This document shows, in pieces, positions 20,010-28,715 of a stretch of 64,000 bases of DNA (position 1 is its first letter; every line of letters starts with the position of its first letter). The translations under genes and the position numbers were made by a program. Below the pieces are notes generated by a model. It was not told where the DNA came from, made no database searches, and saw nothing but the letters and a program-made list of their open reading frames with translations. Source of the DNA: Yersinia massiliensis (lineage in GTDB: Bacteria; Pseudomonadota; Gammaproteobacteria; Enterobacterales; Enterobacteriaceae); assembly GCF_003048255.1 (NCBI RefSeq), contig NZ_CP028487.1, positions 2,170,001 through 2,234,000 of the forward strand. Direction: 5' to 3'.

Positions 20010-21377
20010 TTAACTCCGCTTTTGACTGACGCGAAGTAGACTCACTAATGCAGCGATACTGGCGAAACAGCCTGCCAAGATGAGTGATGCATGCGTCCCA
20101 TTTGTTGAGAAGAGATTAAACATTAATGCGACCAATGCGGCACCAGAGGTCTGCCCCAGTAAGCGGGCAGTGCCTAACATGCCGCTGGCACCGCCACTAC
20201 GGTGTTGCGGCGCAGCAGAGATTATCGTGTGGTTGTTTGGTGACTGGAATAATCCAAATCCGGCACCACACAGCATCATTCGCCAAATAATATCCAAGTC
20301 TGTCGGATTTTGGGGCAAAAGAGCCAACAGGAATAGCCCGCTGGCGAAAACGGCCAAACCAATCCCACCTAATAACCCCGCATGATACCGTTCAACCAAT
20401 CGTCCAGCGATAGGGGCGACAACCATCGTCGCTAATGGCCAAGGGGTCAGCAGTAGACCTGTTGCGACCTCATCACGTCCTAACACGCTTTGTAAGAAGA
20501 AGGGGAGCGCCACCATCGCCAACATTTGGGCAGCAAAAGAACAAATCGACGTACCTATCGAAAGCGCGAAAATTGGAATGCGCAATAAATCAACCGGCAA
20601 CAGAGGAAACGGTTGGCTGAGTTGGCGGCGAACAAAGAAGAAACCGATGACCAGTAGTGCGATAATTTCAGCCGCAATCACAGTTGCACTTTGGCCTTGA
20701 GCAAAGCCACTAATGGCAATGATCAGCAAACCAAATGTCAGGGCATTCATAATAGAGCTATTGAAATCGAAGCGGTTACCATTGCTCTTCGTATTATTTG
20801 CCGGTAAATATTTCATCCCCAATCCCCACGCTAGCAGCCCAATGGGAACGTTAATGGCAAATAACCACTGCCAGGAGGCAACGGCTAATACAGCAGAGGC
20901 GATGGTAGGGCCTGCGGCGGCTGAGACAGCCACAATGACCGAATTAATACCAATACCTCGACCGAGCTGCGCACGGGGATAAATGATGCGAATCAACGCG
21001 GTATTGACACTCATTAACGCAGCTGCGCCGAATCCTTGCAGCACGCGGGCAAATGTCAGCGTCCATAATGAGTCGGAAAGGGCGCAGAACAGAGACGTAA
21101 TACTGAATACCAGCAAACCGGCTTGATAGACACGACGGTAGCCAATAATGTCGCCCAGAGAGGCCATCGATAGCAAAGAGATAGTGATGGCTAGTTGATA
21201 GGCATTGACGACCCATATGGATGTGGCAGGGCTGGCGTTGAGATCACGAGCTATGGTCGGCAAAGCGACATTGGCGATAGTACCATCAAGCACTGCAATG
21301 GTAATACCCAAAGCGATGACGGCTATCGCTGCGTAGCGCTGAGGAACGGGTAAGCCATCGGTGACAGGAGCAGTCAT
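20010..21377 (-). CDS. yebQ: YebQ, MFS transporter of the DHA2 family
   Basis: A 455-residue inner-membrane transporter highly similar to E. coli YebQ (for example GITIAVLDGTIANVALPTIA, the PNNHTIISAAP segment and the AGFGLFQSPNN helix). About 14 hydrophobic segments are visible, with the DHA2 motif in SLGDIIGYRRVY. Substrate unknown; the relatives are drug exporters. As in E. coli it lies between htpX and kdgR, but here ogl intervenes. It is divergent from ogl across 285 bases. It is the second DHA2 exporter in the window and is not closely related to the one at 8754-10184. Confidence 0.93.
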   Translation of the reverse strand: MTAPVTDGLPVPQRYAAIAVIALGITIAVLDGTIANVALPTIARDLNASPATSIWVVNAYQLAITISLLSMASLGDIIGYRRVYQAGLLVFSITSLFCALSDSLWTLTFARVLQGFGAAALMSVNTALIRIIYPRAQLGRGIGINSVIVAVSAAAGPTIASAVLAVASWQWLFAINVPIGLLAWGLGMKYLPANNTKSNGNRFDFNSSIMNALTFGLLIIAISGFAQGQSATVIAAEIIALLVIGFFFVRRQLSQPFPLLPVDLLRIPIFALSIGTSICSFAAQMLAMVALPFFLQSVLGRDEVATGLLLTPWPLATMVVAPIAGRLVERYHAGLLGGIGLAVFASGLFLLALLPQNPTDLDIIWRMMLCGAGFGLFQSPNNHTIISAAPQHRSGGASGMLGTARLLGQTSGAALVALMFNLFSTNGTHASLILAGCFASIAALVSLLRVSQKRS

Positions 21378-21564
21378 AAGAATTCGTCTATAAAATAGTC
21401 ATAAATGAAGTATTTATATGCTAACCAGTATTGCAGATGAATGCATCCTCGCCAGTGGGCAATTCTCAAATATCAATGTTATATTTTGTCTCTCTTGGCA
21501 AATTAACAGCATGATAACACCGATAATTTGCAGTAATCAGTAAAAATAGAACTGCGATCACGGA

Positions 21565-21587
21565 AAAATGAAACATCGTTTCTATAA
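21565..21587 (+). promoter_or_regulatory. KdgR operator upstream of ogl
   Basis: The core GAAAC-ATC-GTTTC (21570-21582) in an A/T-rich frame fits the KdgR box. It overlaps a TATAAT-like -10 hexamer at 21583-21588, so bound KdgR would block RNA polymerase. It lies 75 bases before the ogl start. Confidence 0.85.
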
Positions 21588-21662
21588 TGTGAGATAATAT
21601 TAGCCGAACAGGTTAGCCTGCGGGCAAAATTTTAATTCTCTGACGATTTAAGGACTTTCCGG

Positions 21663-22829
21663 ATGGCCAAAGGTAAACAAATCCCCCTGACATTTGAAAC
21701 TTATCAGGATGCCTCTACCGGTGCACAAGTGACACGTCTGACGCCTCCTGATGTGACTTGCCACCGTAACTATTTCTATCAAAAGTGTTTCACCCGTGAT
21801 GGCAGTAAGTTGTTGTTCGGTGGTGCTTTTGATGGCCCATGGAACTACTACTTGCTGGATCTGAACACGCAGGTGGCAACGCAGCTGACTGAAGGGCGTG
21901 GCGACAATACCTTTGGTGGTTTCCTGTCACCTGAAGATGATGCACTGTTTTATGTGAAAGATGGCCGCAATCTGATGCGTGTCTCTCTTGATACGTTGGA
22001 AGAGCGAGCCGTTTATCAAGTACCAGAAGAATGGGTCGGTTACGGCACCTGGGTCGCCAACTCTGATTGCACGAAGTTAGTGGGTATTGAGATAAAACGT
22101 GAAGATTGGCAACCACTGACTGACTGGAAGAAATTCCACGAGTTTTACTTCACTAAGCCGTGTTGCCGACTCATGCGTGTTGATCTAAAAACCGGTGAAT
22201 CAACCGTGATTTTGCAGGAAAATCAGTGGTTAGGTCACCCAATTTACCGTCCTTACGACGATAATACCGTTGCGTTCTGCCACGAAGGGCCGCACGATTT
22301 GGTTGATGCCCGTATGTGGTTGATCAACGAAGACGGCAGCAATATGCGTAAAGTGAAGACTCATGCAGAAGGCGAAAGCTGCACCCACGAATTCTGGGTA
22401 CCAGATGGTTCTGCATTGGTGTATGTTTCTTACCTGAAAAGCAGCCCAGATCGCTTTATCTACAGCGTAGACCCTGAAACACTGGAGAATCGTCAATTAA
22501 CCAAGATGCCAGCTTGTTCTCATTTGATGAGCAACTACGATGGTACTTTGTTGGTTGGTGATGGTTCAGATGCGCCAGTCGACGTACAGGACGACAGTGG
22601 ATACAAGATTGAAAACGATCCGTTCTTGTATGTTTTCAACATGAAAAATGGTACTCAGCATCGTGTGGCTCGCCACGATACTTCGTGGAAAGTATTTGAA
22701 GGTGATCGCCAAGTCACGCATCCACATCCTTCCTTTACACCTGATGATAAGCAAATTCTGTTTACCTCGGATGTCCACGGCAAACCAGCATTATATTTGG
22801 CCACTTTGCCTGAATCTGTCTGGCAATAG
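21663..22829 (+). CDS. ogl: Ogl, oligogalacturonate lyase (polysaccharide lyase family 22)
   Basis: A 388-residue cytoplasmic beta-propeller lyase that cuts (un)saturated digalacturonate into 4-deoxy-5-keto uronate monomers. Residues known to matter in the solved Yersinia enzyme are all in place: metal ligands His287 (CSHLM), Gln350, His353 and His355 (THPHP), the catalytic base His242 (CTHEF) and Arg217 (DARMW). No signal peptide. It is driven by its own KdgR-controlled promoter and followed by a hairpin, with kdgR as the next gene on the same strand. Confidence 0.96.
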   Translation: MAKGKQIPLTFETYQDASTGAQVTRLTPPDVTCHRNYFYQKCFTRDGSKLLFGGAFDGPWNYYLLDLNTQVATQLTEGRGDNTFGGFLSPEDDALFYVKDGRNLMRVSLDTLEERAVYQVPEEWVGYGTWVANSDCTKLVGIEIKREDWQPLTDWKKFHEFYFTKPCCRLMRVDLKTGESTVILQENQWLGHPIYRPYDDNTVAFCHEGPHDLVDARMWLINEDGSNMRKVKTHAEGESCTHEFWVPDGSALVYVSYLKSSPDRFIYSVDPETLENRQLTKMPACSHLMSNYDGTLLVGDGSDAPVDVQDDSGYKIENDPFLYVFNMKNGTQHRVARHDTSWKVFEGDRQVTHPHPSFTPDDKQILFTSDVHGKPALYLATLPESVWQ

Positions 22830-22843
22830 TTAAATTATGCACT

Positions 22844-22870
22844 AGCCTCTTTCATGGAAAGAGGCTAATT
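22844..22870 (+). terminator. Hairpin terminator after ogl
   Basis: Perfect 10-base arms AGCCTCTTTC (22844-22853) and GAAAGAGGCT (22857-22866) with a 3-base loop, then AATTTG. The T-tract is short, so termination may be partial and some transcription could reach kdgR. Confidence 0.75.
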
Positions 22871-23015
22871 TGCTGTCTGCAAGGCTTTTATCCGATTATT
22901 CACATTGGTTTATTGCACACTCTTGTGACTTCCCTTTATAATAAAACCACTGTTCTATTTTTTTTAAAACATATCGTTTTACGAAACGCAGAATATTGAG
23001 TAGGGTAACTAAAAA

Positions 23016-23807
23016 ATGGCTATTGCAGATCTAGATAAACAGCCCGACTCTGTGTCGTCGGTTCTGAAAGTTTTTGGCATCTTACAAGCTCTGGGTGAAG
23101 AGCGGGAAATAGGTATTACCGAACTTTCTCAGCGTGTAATGATGCCTAAGAGTACAGTTTACCGATTTCTCCAGACTATGAAATCTCTGGGGTATGTTGC
23201 ACAGGAAGGCGAATCAGAGAAGTATTCCCTGACATTGAAGTTATTTGAGTTAGGGGCTAAAGCGTTACAGAATGTTGATTTGATTCGTAGCGCGGATATA
23301 CAAATGCGTGAACTCTCTAATGAAACTCGTGAAACTATTCACTTGGGTGCATTGGATGAAGACAGCATTGTTTATATCCATAAAATTGATTCTATGTATA
23401 ACCTGCGGATGCATTCGCGCATTGGTCGCCGTAATCCGTTGCACAGTACTGCTATCGGTAAAGTGCTCTTAGCGTGGCGCGATCGTGGTGAAGTAGAAGA
23501 AATCTTATCTCATATCGAATTTACGCGTAGTACCAAATACACACTTGATGGTCCAGCAGCATTGCTACCAGTGTTAGATCGCGTGCGTGAGCAAGGTTTC
23601 GGCGAAGATATCGAAGAACAAGAAGAAGGTTTGCGGTGTATCGCTGTGCCTGTGTTCGACCGTTTCGGTGTTGTGATTGCGGGGTTAAGTATTTCATACC
23701 CAACGCTGCGCTTCTCGGAAGAGAACAAGACTCATATTGTTAAGTTATTGCATCGTGCAGCACGTAATATTTCTGAACAGATGGGCTATCGCGATTATCC
23801 TTTCTGA
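23016..23807 (+). CDS. kdgR: KdgR, IclR-family repressor of pectin catabolism
   Basis: A 263-residue IclR regulator with an N-terminal winged helix-turn-helix (GITELSQRVMMPKSTVYRFL, residues 36-55) and a C-terminal effector domain (from about residue 90) that binds 2-keto-3-deoxygluconate in the family. It represses pectin genes until catabolites appear; matching boxes are visible at ogl, kdgM, pelW and kduD/kdgF in this window. A TAAAAC/GTTTTA inverted repeat at 22965-22981 has the wrong spacing for a KdgR box. A strong terminator follows. Confidence 0.95.
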   Translation: MAIADLDKQPDSVSSVLKVFGILQALGEEREIGITELSQRVMMPKSTVYRFLQTMKSLGYVAQEGESEKYSLTLKLFELGAKALQNVDLIRSADIQMRELSNETRETIHLGALDEDSIVYIHKIDSMYNLRMHSRIGRRNPLHSTAIGKVLLAWRDRGEVEEILSHIEFTRSTKYTLDGPAALLPVLDRVREQGFGEDIEEQEEGLRCIAVPVFDRFGVVIAGLSISYPTLRFSEENKTHIVKLLHRAARNISEQMGYRDYPF

Positions 23808-23892
23808 TTGAATCGATAAATAGGGTAAATACCGTATAATTATTGGATGTTTTAATCAGCTGTTAATTATAACTATTTATCCCTTTCATACT

Positions 23893-23925
23893 AAACGGCC
23901 CCTTTAATTTGGGGCCGTTTTTATT
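23893..23925 (+). terminator. Rho-independent terminator of kdgR
   Basis: Perfect 10-base arms AAACGGCCCC (23893-23902) and GGGGCCGTTT (23911-23920) with an 8-base loop, followed by further T residues. Confidence 0.94.
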
Positions 23926-24237
23926 GATACTGCCCAGTGATAGGCTCGAGTGAAGTAAAAAAAGAAGACAATAATACGGGTACGTAAGATATGAGTAGGT
24001 AGACGTTCCCCCCGCACCAGCAGCCCATCTAGATAGCGTGTGAAACCATTGATGATCCTGATAATCATTTTTTGTGTACATATTTATGACTAAAACACTA
24101 ATATTAGTGCTAAGTATTATTGGAGATTACTCGGCATTATTTAATTATATTGTTTAGCAGTCATTTAATTTAGTTGGGCCACTATAGCCGTGCTTAATCA
24201 TATTTTAGGGAGAAGAATAGTGACGGAGTTATTAAGC
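23926..24237. other. Intergenic region before amiD
   Basis: About 310 bases without a convincing gene. It is AT-rich and holds a perfect 14-base palindrome, CACTAATATTAGTG (24096-24109), a possible operator for amiD. A 72-codon frame on the minus strand here has no ribosome-binding site or family resemblance. Confidence 0.5.
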
Positions 24238-25080
24238 ATGAGAATGGTATTTGGTGCGGGGCTGTTGCTACTATTGGCCGGGTGTAGCAGCACGCAAAAT
24301 CACCAGCCACATAAATTGATCGACCGTGGTGATTATAAGATTGATACCAACTATCCTTCGGTAGCTCAAAATGAGCGAGTGCGTTTTTTGGTCCTGCACT
24401 ATACCGCTTTGGATGACGCGGGATCGCTCAAAGTGCTGACCGAGGGGAATGTCAGTGCGCATTATTTGGTAAAAACACACCCTGATAATGTCGATGGGAA
24501 ACCTGTGGTACTGCAATTGGTTCCTGAGGAAAAAAGAGCTTGGCATGCAGGCGTGAGTGATTGGCAAGGGCGTAATAGCCTCAATGATACTTCGATAGGT
24601 ATCGAAATCGTCAATAAGGGCTTCACTGAGAAGATGTTAGGGCGTACTTGGTATCCTTATAATGAATCACAGATTGAATTGATTGAGCACCTCACCAAGG
24701 ACATCGTAGAGCGCTATGACATTGCACCGACAGCTGTTGTTGCACATAGCGATATCGCCCCCCTCAGAAAATCCGATCCTGGCCCATTATTCCCGTGGAA
24801 ACGGTTGGCGGAAAAAGGTGTCGGTGCTTGGCCAGATGATGTAACTGTCAGTAAATATCTTAATGGCAGATATAAAAGCGATTTGGGTTCGGTCCCTATT
24901 ATTCAGAAAGCACTGGCCAAATATGGCTATAAAATTCCACAGAGTGGCATATTGGATGAAGAGACCCGCCAGATTATCATTGCCTTCCAAATGCATTTCA
25001 GAGCACAAGATTTCAGTGGCAATCCGGACGCTGAAACGGAAGCTATCGCTCAGGCACTGGTCGAGAAATATCGTTCCTAG
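24238..25080 (+). CDS. amiD: AmiD, outer-membrane N-acetylmuramoyl-L-alanine amidase lipoprotein
   Basis: A 280-residue zinc amidase that cleaves between MurNAc and L-Ala and also accepts anhydro-muropeptides. A lipobox (LLLAGC) ends a short signal. The amidase_2 domain has zinc-ligand segments LHYTA, VVAHSDIAP and the LRKSDPGPLFPW loop; the C-terminal domain (DEETRQIIIAFQMHF) is a peptidoglycan-binding fold. It is close to E. coli AmiD (276 aa). The ATG at 24238 has GGAG nine bases upstream; a GTG at 24220 with AGGGAGA is an alternative start adding six residues. Confidence 0.93.
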   Translation: MRMVFGAGLLLLLAGCSSTQNHQPHKLIDRGDYKIDTNYPSVAQNERVRFLVLHYTALDDAGSLKVLTEGNVSAHYLVKTHPDNVDGKPVVLQLVPEEKRAWHAGVSDWQGRNSLNDTSIGIEIVNKGFTEKMLGRTWYPYNESQIELIEHLTKDIVERYDIAPTAVVAHSDIAPLRKSDPGPLFPWKRLAEKGVGAWPDDVTVSKYLNGRYKSDLGSVPIIQKALAKYGYKIPQSGILDEETRQIIIAFQMHFRAQDFSGNPDAETEAIAQALVEKYRS

Positions 25081-25158
25081 GCATTATTGGTTATCCAAGC
25101 AAAAGCGTTGCTATAACGTGAGCTCAATAGATTGGGTGAACGGCCCAAATTAGCATTA

Positions 25159-25184
25159 AAAAGCCAGTCATAAATGACTGGCTT
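25159..25184. terminator. Bidirectional terminator between amiD and tcyP
   Basis: Arms AAAGCCAGTCAT and ATGACTGGCTTT form a perfect stem with a 2-base loop; the flanking sequence is T-rich on one side and A-rich on the other, serving both convergent genes. Confidence 0.88.
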
Positions 25185-25214
25185 TGTTTTCGTTATGATG
25201 TGACAAACGCTTTT

Positions 25215-26612
25215 TTATTGATGAGCTAAATCACCGTCATCGTCACTGTTCAGTATCTCTTTATTGGTTTGTTTCATCAGTTGACTGGTTACAGTACCTG
25301 CGGTCATTGAACCACTAACGTTCAAGGCAGTACGGCCCATATCAATCAATGGCTCAACAGAAATCAGTAACGCAACCAGTGTGACAGGCAAGCCCATTGC
25401 TGGCAGGACAATCAATGCAGCAAAAGTCGCACCGCCACCCACACCGGCAACACCGGCTGAACTGATGGTGACGATACCGACTAAGGTTGCAATCCATATT
25501 GGGTCCAGTGGGTTGATCCCAACGGTCGGCGCTACCATCACTGCCAACATGGCGGGGTAGAGGCCCGCACAGCCATTTTGTCCAATGGTGGCACCAAAGG
25601 AAGCTGAGAAGCTGGCAATGGAGTCAGGGACACCTAAGCGGCGAGTTTGCGCTTCTACATTTAATGGGATGCTGGCAGCGCTTGAACGGCTAGTAAAGGC
25701 AAAGGTCAACACCGGCCAGACTTTGCGGAAGAATTTCAACGGATTGATACCGGTGAAAGATAACAACACGCCGTGGACCACAAACATAATGGCCAACCCC
25801 AGATAGGATGCTACGACAAAACTACCCAACTTGATGATGTCTTGGATGTTTGAACCGGCAACCACTTTGGTCATTAATGCCAACACGCCGTAGGGGGTCA
25901 GTTTCATCACCAAGCGTACTAATTTCATGACCCAAGCTTGCAGGGTATCAATAGCAGCCAAGACGCGCTGACCTTTCTCCACATCATCTTTAAGCAGCTG
26001 CAGTGATGCGATACCCAGTAAGGTCGCAAAAATAACAACACTGATAATTGAAGTTGGATTTGCACCGGTCAAATCAGCAAACGGGTTTTTTGGAATAAAG
26101 GACAGAATTAACTGAGGTACGGTTAAGTCAGTGACTTTGCCCAAATAGTTGCTTTCGATGGCACTTAAACGCGCGGTTTCTTGGGTGCCTTGAATGAGGC
26201 CATCAGCGGTTAAACCAAACAGATTGGTGACAAACACGCCAACCAATGCCGCGATTAATGTTGTGAAAAGCAATGTGCCAATCGTTAGCACACTGATTTT
26301 GCCCAATGAAGAGGCGTTATGCAGTTTAGCGACCGCGCTCAGAATCGAGGCAAAGACCAGCGGCATGACGATCATTTGCAGTAACTGCACATAACCATTA
26401 CCGACGATATTAAACCAAGTGATGGACTCTTTAAGCACCGGATTATCTGCGCCATAGACCCATTGTAAACCCAGACCAAATAGCACACCCAATGCTAAAC
26501 CAACCAAGACTTTCTTAGACAGGCTCCATTGTTTATGGCGGCTTTGTGCCAAGAGTAATAGCAGTGCGACAAATACCAGCACATTAATCACAAGCGGTAG
26601 GTTCATCCCCAA
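25215..26612 (-). CDS. tcyP: TcyP (YdjN), sodium-coupled L-cystine symporter
   Basis: A 465-residue inner-membrane symporter of the dicarboxylate/amino acid:cation family, nearly the length of E. coli TcyP (463 aa). It has about eight transmembrane helices, the serine-rich re-entrant loop ([15 protein letters not shown]) and the second loop ([19 protein letters not shown]). It imports cystine at high affinity. In E. coli it is controlled by CysB; a CysB site cannot be assigned by eye in the 246 bases upstream. Confidence 0.95.
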   Translation of the reverse strand: MGMNLPLVINVLVFVALLLLLAQSRHKQWSLSKKVLVGLALGVLFGLGLQWVYGADNPVLKESITWFNIVGNGYVQLLQMIVMPLVFASILSAVAKLHNASSLGKISVLTIGTLLFTTLIAALVGVFVTNLFGLTADGLIQGTQETARLSAIESNYLGKVTDLTVPQLILSFIPKNPFADLTGANPTSIISVVIFATLLGIASLQLLKDDVEKGQRVLAAIDTLQAWVMKLVRLVMKLTPYGVLALMTKVVAGSNIQDIIKLGSFVVASYLGLAIMFVVHGVLLSFTGINPLKFFRKVWPVLTFAFTSRSSAASIPLNVEAQTRRLGVPDSIASFSASFGATIGQNGCAGLYPAMLAVMVAPTVGINPLDPIWIATLVGIVTISSAGVAGVGGGATFAALIVLPAMGLPVTLVALLISVEPLIDMGRTALNVSGSMTAGTVTSQLMKQTNKEILNSDDDGDLAHQ

Positions 26613-26858
26613 ATCTCCAGATTATTATTATGAATGCAAACTTCGTTATTCATTTCTACTTCCGATAGAATCTCACCAACACAATTAATTCCATCAACAA
26701 AAGCAATCTCACCAAGTAGAATCAATTGAGTCATCAGCCGCGTATGGTAGCAGCCTCATAATCACTCACTTATATCCAAAAAGAATTTTATATAAGTTTT
26801 TGCCACTATTTGTATGCAATGCATTCAGATTGGTGATTGTTTGTGCATTAAAGTGTGA

Positions 26859-27407
26859 TCACAATCGAAAATTTTTCAATTGCTCCATATAGGATAGCAG
26901 TGGAATGCTGGTATCAGTTTGCCAATAGACGGAAAAACAAACGAATAGCACGCAGAGTACCCGCTCTAGTTGATTCCCTTTTTGCGGGCGCAATAGCGGA
27001 ATACAAAAGCGCCAACGGCAAGGCCAAAGCAGCGGTACTCCGGCAGGGGTGATCATATCTGCCACTATATGACTGAAGTAACCAATAATCATGGCATGAA
27101 ATGCATCCGCGGGAATAATCCAATCACGCGATATATCCATCTGGAATAGCGCAATCCCCCCGACGACAGCCAACAGACTATGGGTGAATCCGCGATGCCC
27201 AAATGCCCTCGCAATGGGCGTTGAGATCCATTTTAACCGTTGGCCAAGGATAGACTTGGGATGGTCAATATCGGGCAGCAGGGAAGTAAGCAGGGCGCCA
27301 GGTATCAGGTGCCACCAATCGCCATGCGCCAACTCCGGTGTAAGACCGACTTTTTTGGCTAAAATAACGCAGGCGACAGAAAAAATAAGGTGTCCTTCCC
27401 CTGTCAT
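26859..27407 (-). CDS. ydjM: YdjM, LexA-regulated membrane-bound metal-dependent hydrolase family protein
   Basis: A 182-residue inner-membrane protein of the YdjM/LexA-binding family. The conserved motifs LLPDIDHPKS and FGHRGFTHSLLA carry the predicted metal-binding histidines and aspartates; about four hydrophobic segments follow. Its activity has not been established. The C-terminus after KGNQLERV is shorter than in E. coli (196 aa) and diverged. A LexA-like box lies just upstream, in line with SOS control. Confidence 0.88.
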   Translation of the reverse strand: MTGEGHLIFSVACVILAKKVGLTPELAHGDWWHLIPGALLTSLLPDIDHPKSILGQRLKWISTPIARAFGHRGFTHSLLAVVGGIALFQMDISRDWIIPADAFHAMIIGYFSHIVADMITPAGVPLLWPCRWRFCIPLLRPQKGNQLERVLCVLFVCFSVYWQTDTSIPLLSYMEQLKNFRL

Positions 27408-27428
27408 ACATGAATTCCGAGTTTGTAG

Positions 27429-27444
27429 CTGTTGATTTATCCAG
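27429..27444 (-). promoter_or_regulatory. Candidate LexA (SOS) box for ydjM
   Basis: CTGT-N8-CCAG matches the LexA consensus CTGT-N8-ACAG except for one base and is palindrome-like; it lies 22 bases upstream of the ydjM start, where the E. coli gene also has LexA sites. Confidence 0.5.
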
Positions 27445-27581
27445 TATATGAGATTTGTCTTGGTAAGGATAGCCGTGACGCTGTAACTAAATGTCTCATT
27501 TTTCAGTTTGAGGGCGGGAATCTAGCGCATGTATCCAAGTAAGAGATATTCGGTGATGAACTCAAACAAGGAACTCTAAGT

Positions 27582-27618
27582 AAAAAAAGGGAAAAATGAC
27601 CGGGTGTCATTTTTCCCT
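27582..27618 (-). terminator. Terminator of kdgM
   Basis: A 13-base perfect stem (27588-27600 with 27606-27618; AGGGAAAAATGAC on the plus strand) has a 5-base loop. On the minus strand it is followed by a run of seven T, so it ends the leftward kdgM transcript. Confidence 0.93.
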
Positions 27619-27709
27619 AAGTAATACGGTATAGGCATAATCAACAAATAATGATGAGGGCACTCATAACGATACAACTACTTATTACATAGACAACTTA
27701 CACGCACAA

Positions 27710-28408
27710 TTAGAAGCTGTACTGCACACCCACACGGAAACGAGTTTGACGTTCGTCCGTGGTTTTGCTACCAGCGACGTTACCGATAGCCACATATGGT
27801 TTCCAGTTTTTATCCCATTTGTAGGCAACTTTTACGTCATGGCTCCATTCGTCTTTTTTCTTATTAGACAGAATTTCATCTTCAGACTTCTTGTAGTTCA
27901 ACTCATATTCAGCGGAATAGCTTTTCAAGAAGTTGTAAGCAAACAACATAGTGAACTCATGGCCTTTCTCATCGGATTTAGTCTGAGAAGGTTGGTTACG
28001 CTTGTAGTACGGGCGATAACGCAGTGATGTAGAGAAGTCATCGTTAAAGGACACTTTACCGCGCAGGTAAGGGCGGTAGTTGTTTGAGTCAGAAGATGAC
28101 TCTAATGAGAAACCAGGCTCAAGTTGGAACATCTTATTAAACTGATAAACATAGCTGGCAACAACTTCGGTGCCATTACTGACTTGCTCGTTAAACGGTT
28201 TGTTTGGTGTAGTGTCAGAGCTGTGCTGGCCCCATTTCCCTTCTAAAGATAAGCCGAAGCCATTGGCAAAACGGTTGGAGATCAGTAAGCGGTCTTTATG
28301 ATCAGACTTACTGGTGTCTTTCATTTCATGCCGATAGTCAATTGTTGTTGCAACAGAACTAAAGCTGATAACAGATGCCACTGCTAATGTAATGAGTTTA
28401 AATTTCAT
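27710..28408 (-). CDS. kdgM: KdgM, oligogalacturonate-specific outer-membrane porin
   Basis: A 232-residue beta-barrel porin with a signal peptide (MKFKLITLAVASVISFSSVA). The mature chain starts TIDYRHEMKDTSKSDHKDR, as in KdgM proteins, alternates aromatic and charged residues through about 12 predicted strands, and ends in FRVGVQYSF with the terminal Phe needed for outer-membrane assembly. It passes pectin oligomers into the periplasm for TogMNAB. The ATG at 28408 is chosen for the signal peptide. A KdgR box lies about 95 bases upstream and a strong terminator follows. Confidence 0.94.
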   Translation of the reverse strand: MKFKLITLAVASVISFSSVATTIDYRHEMKDTSKSDHKDRLLISNRFANGFGLSLEGKWGQHSSDTTPNKPFNEQVSNGTEVVASYVYQFNKMFQLEPGFSLESSSDSNNYRPYLRGKVSFNDDFSTSLRYRPYYKRNQPSQTKSDEKGHEFTMLFAYNFLKSYSAEYELNYKKSEDEILSNKKKDEWSHDVKVAYKWDKNWKPYVAIGNVAGSKTTDERQTRFRVGVQYSF

Positions 28409-28501
28409 TTTTTTATATAATCCCAGGGTTATGGTTATTTTAAACAACAATTATTAACAAACTTATAAAGCTCAACATACGATTAGAAAACAATTCCACA
28501 A

Positions 28502-28524
28502 TCAAAGAAACAACGTTTCACTTA
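28502..28524 (-). promoter_or_regulatory. KdgR operator upstream of kdgM
   Basis: A perfect GAAAC-AAC-GTTTC core (28507-28519) in A/T context, 94 bases from the kdgM start; the same 5-3-5 geometry as at ogl and pelW. Confidence 0.85.
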
Positions 28525-28608
28525 TTGTGGATACACATTCTATTTATATTTGTAATTAATTGTGTGATCCAGATCTTTGTTGATGATTAATTTTATAATC
28601 AGGTATTA

Positions 28609-28630
28609 ATTTGTGATGTTGATCTAATTG
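28609..28630. promoter_or_regulatory. Possible CRP site upstream of kdgM
   Basis: TGTGA-TGTTGA-TCTAA (28612-28627) keeps one perfect CRP half-site and three of five bases of the other. A second lone TGTGA half-site lies at 28563-28567. CRP activates kdgM in Dickeya, which makes a site here plausible. Confidence 0.35.
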
Positions 28631-28648
28631 GAGGATATTTGATGACAT

Positions 28649-28682
28649 AAAACAAAATAACCCCGCCAAATTAATGGCAGGG
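28649..28682 (-). terminator. Terminator of the pelW-togMNAB operon
   Basis: On the plus strand the arms are CCCCGCC (28661-28667) and GGCAGGG (28676-28682), pairing with one G-T; on the minus strand the stem is followed by TTATTTTGTTTT. It lies just downstream of togB. Confidence 0.75.
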
Positions 28683-28715
28683 CTTTAATTTACTTAAGTT
28701 AAATAACTTTAATGA

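Noticed and set aside
22965..22981. TAAAAC-ATATC-GTTTTA as a KdgR box for autoregulation of kdgR
   Set aside because: The spacer is five bases rather than three, and the arms lack the GAAAC core seen at the other four sites.
23863..24081. 72-codon frame on the minus strand between kdgR and amiD
   Set aside because: It runs through the kdgR terminator and shows no family resemblance or ribosome-binding site.
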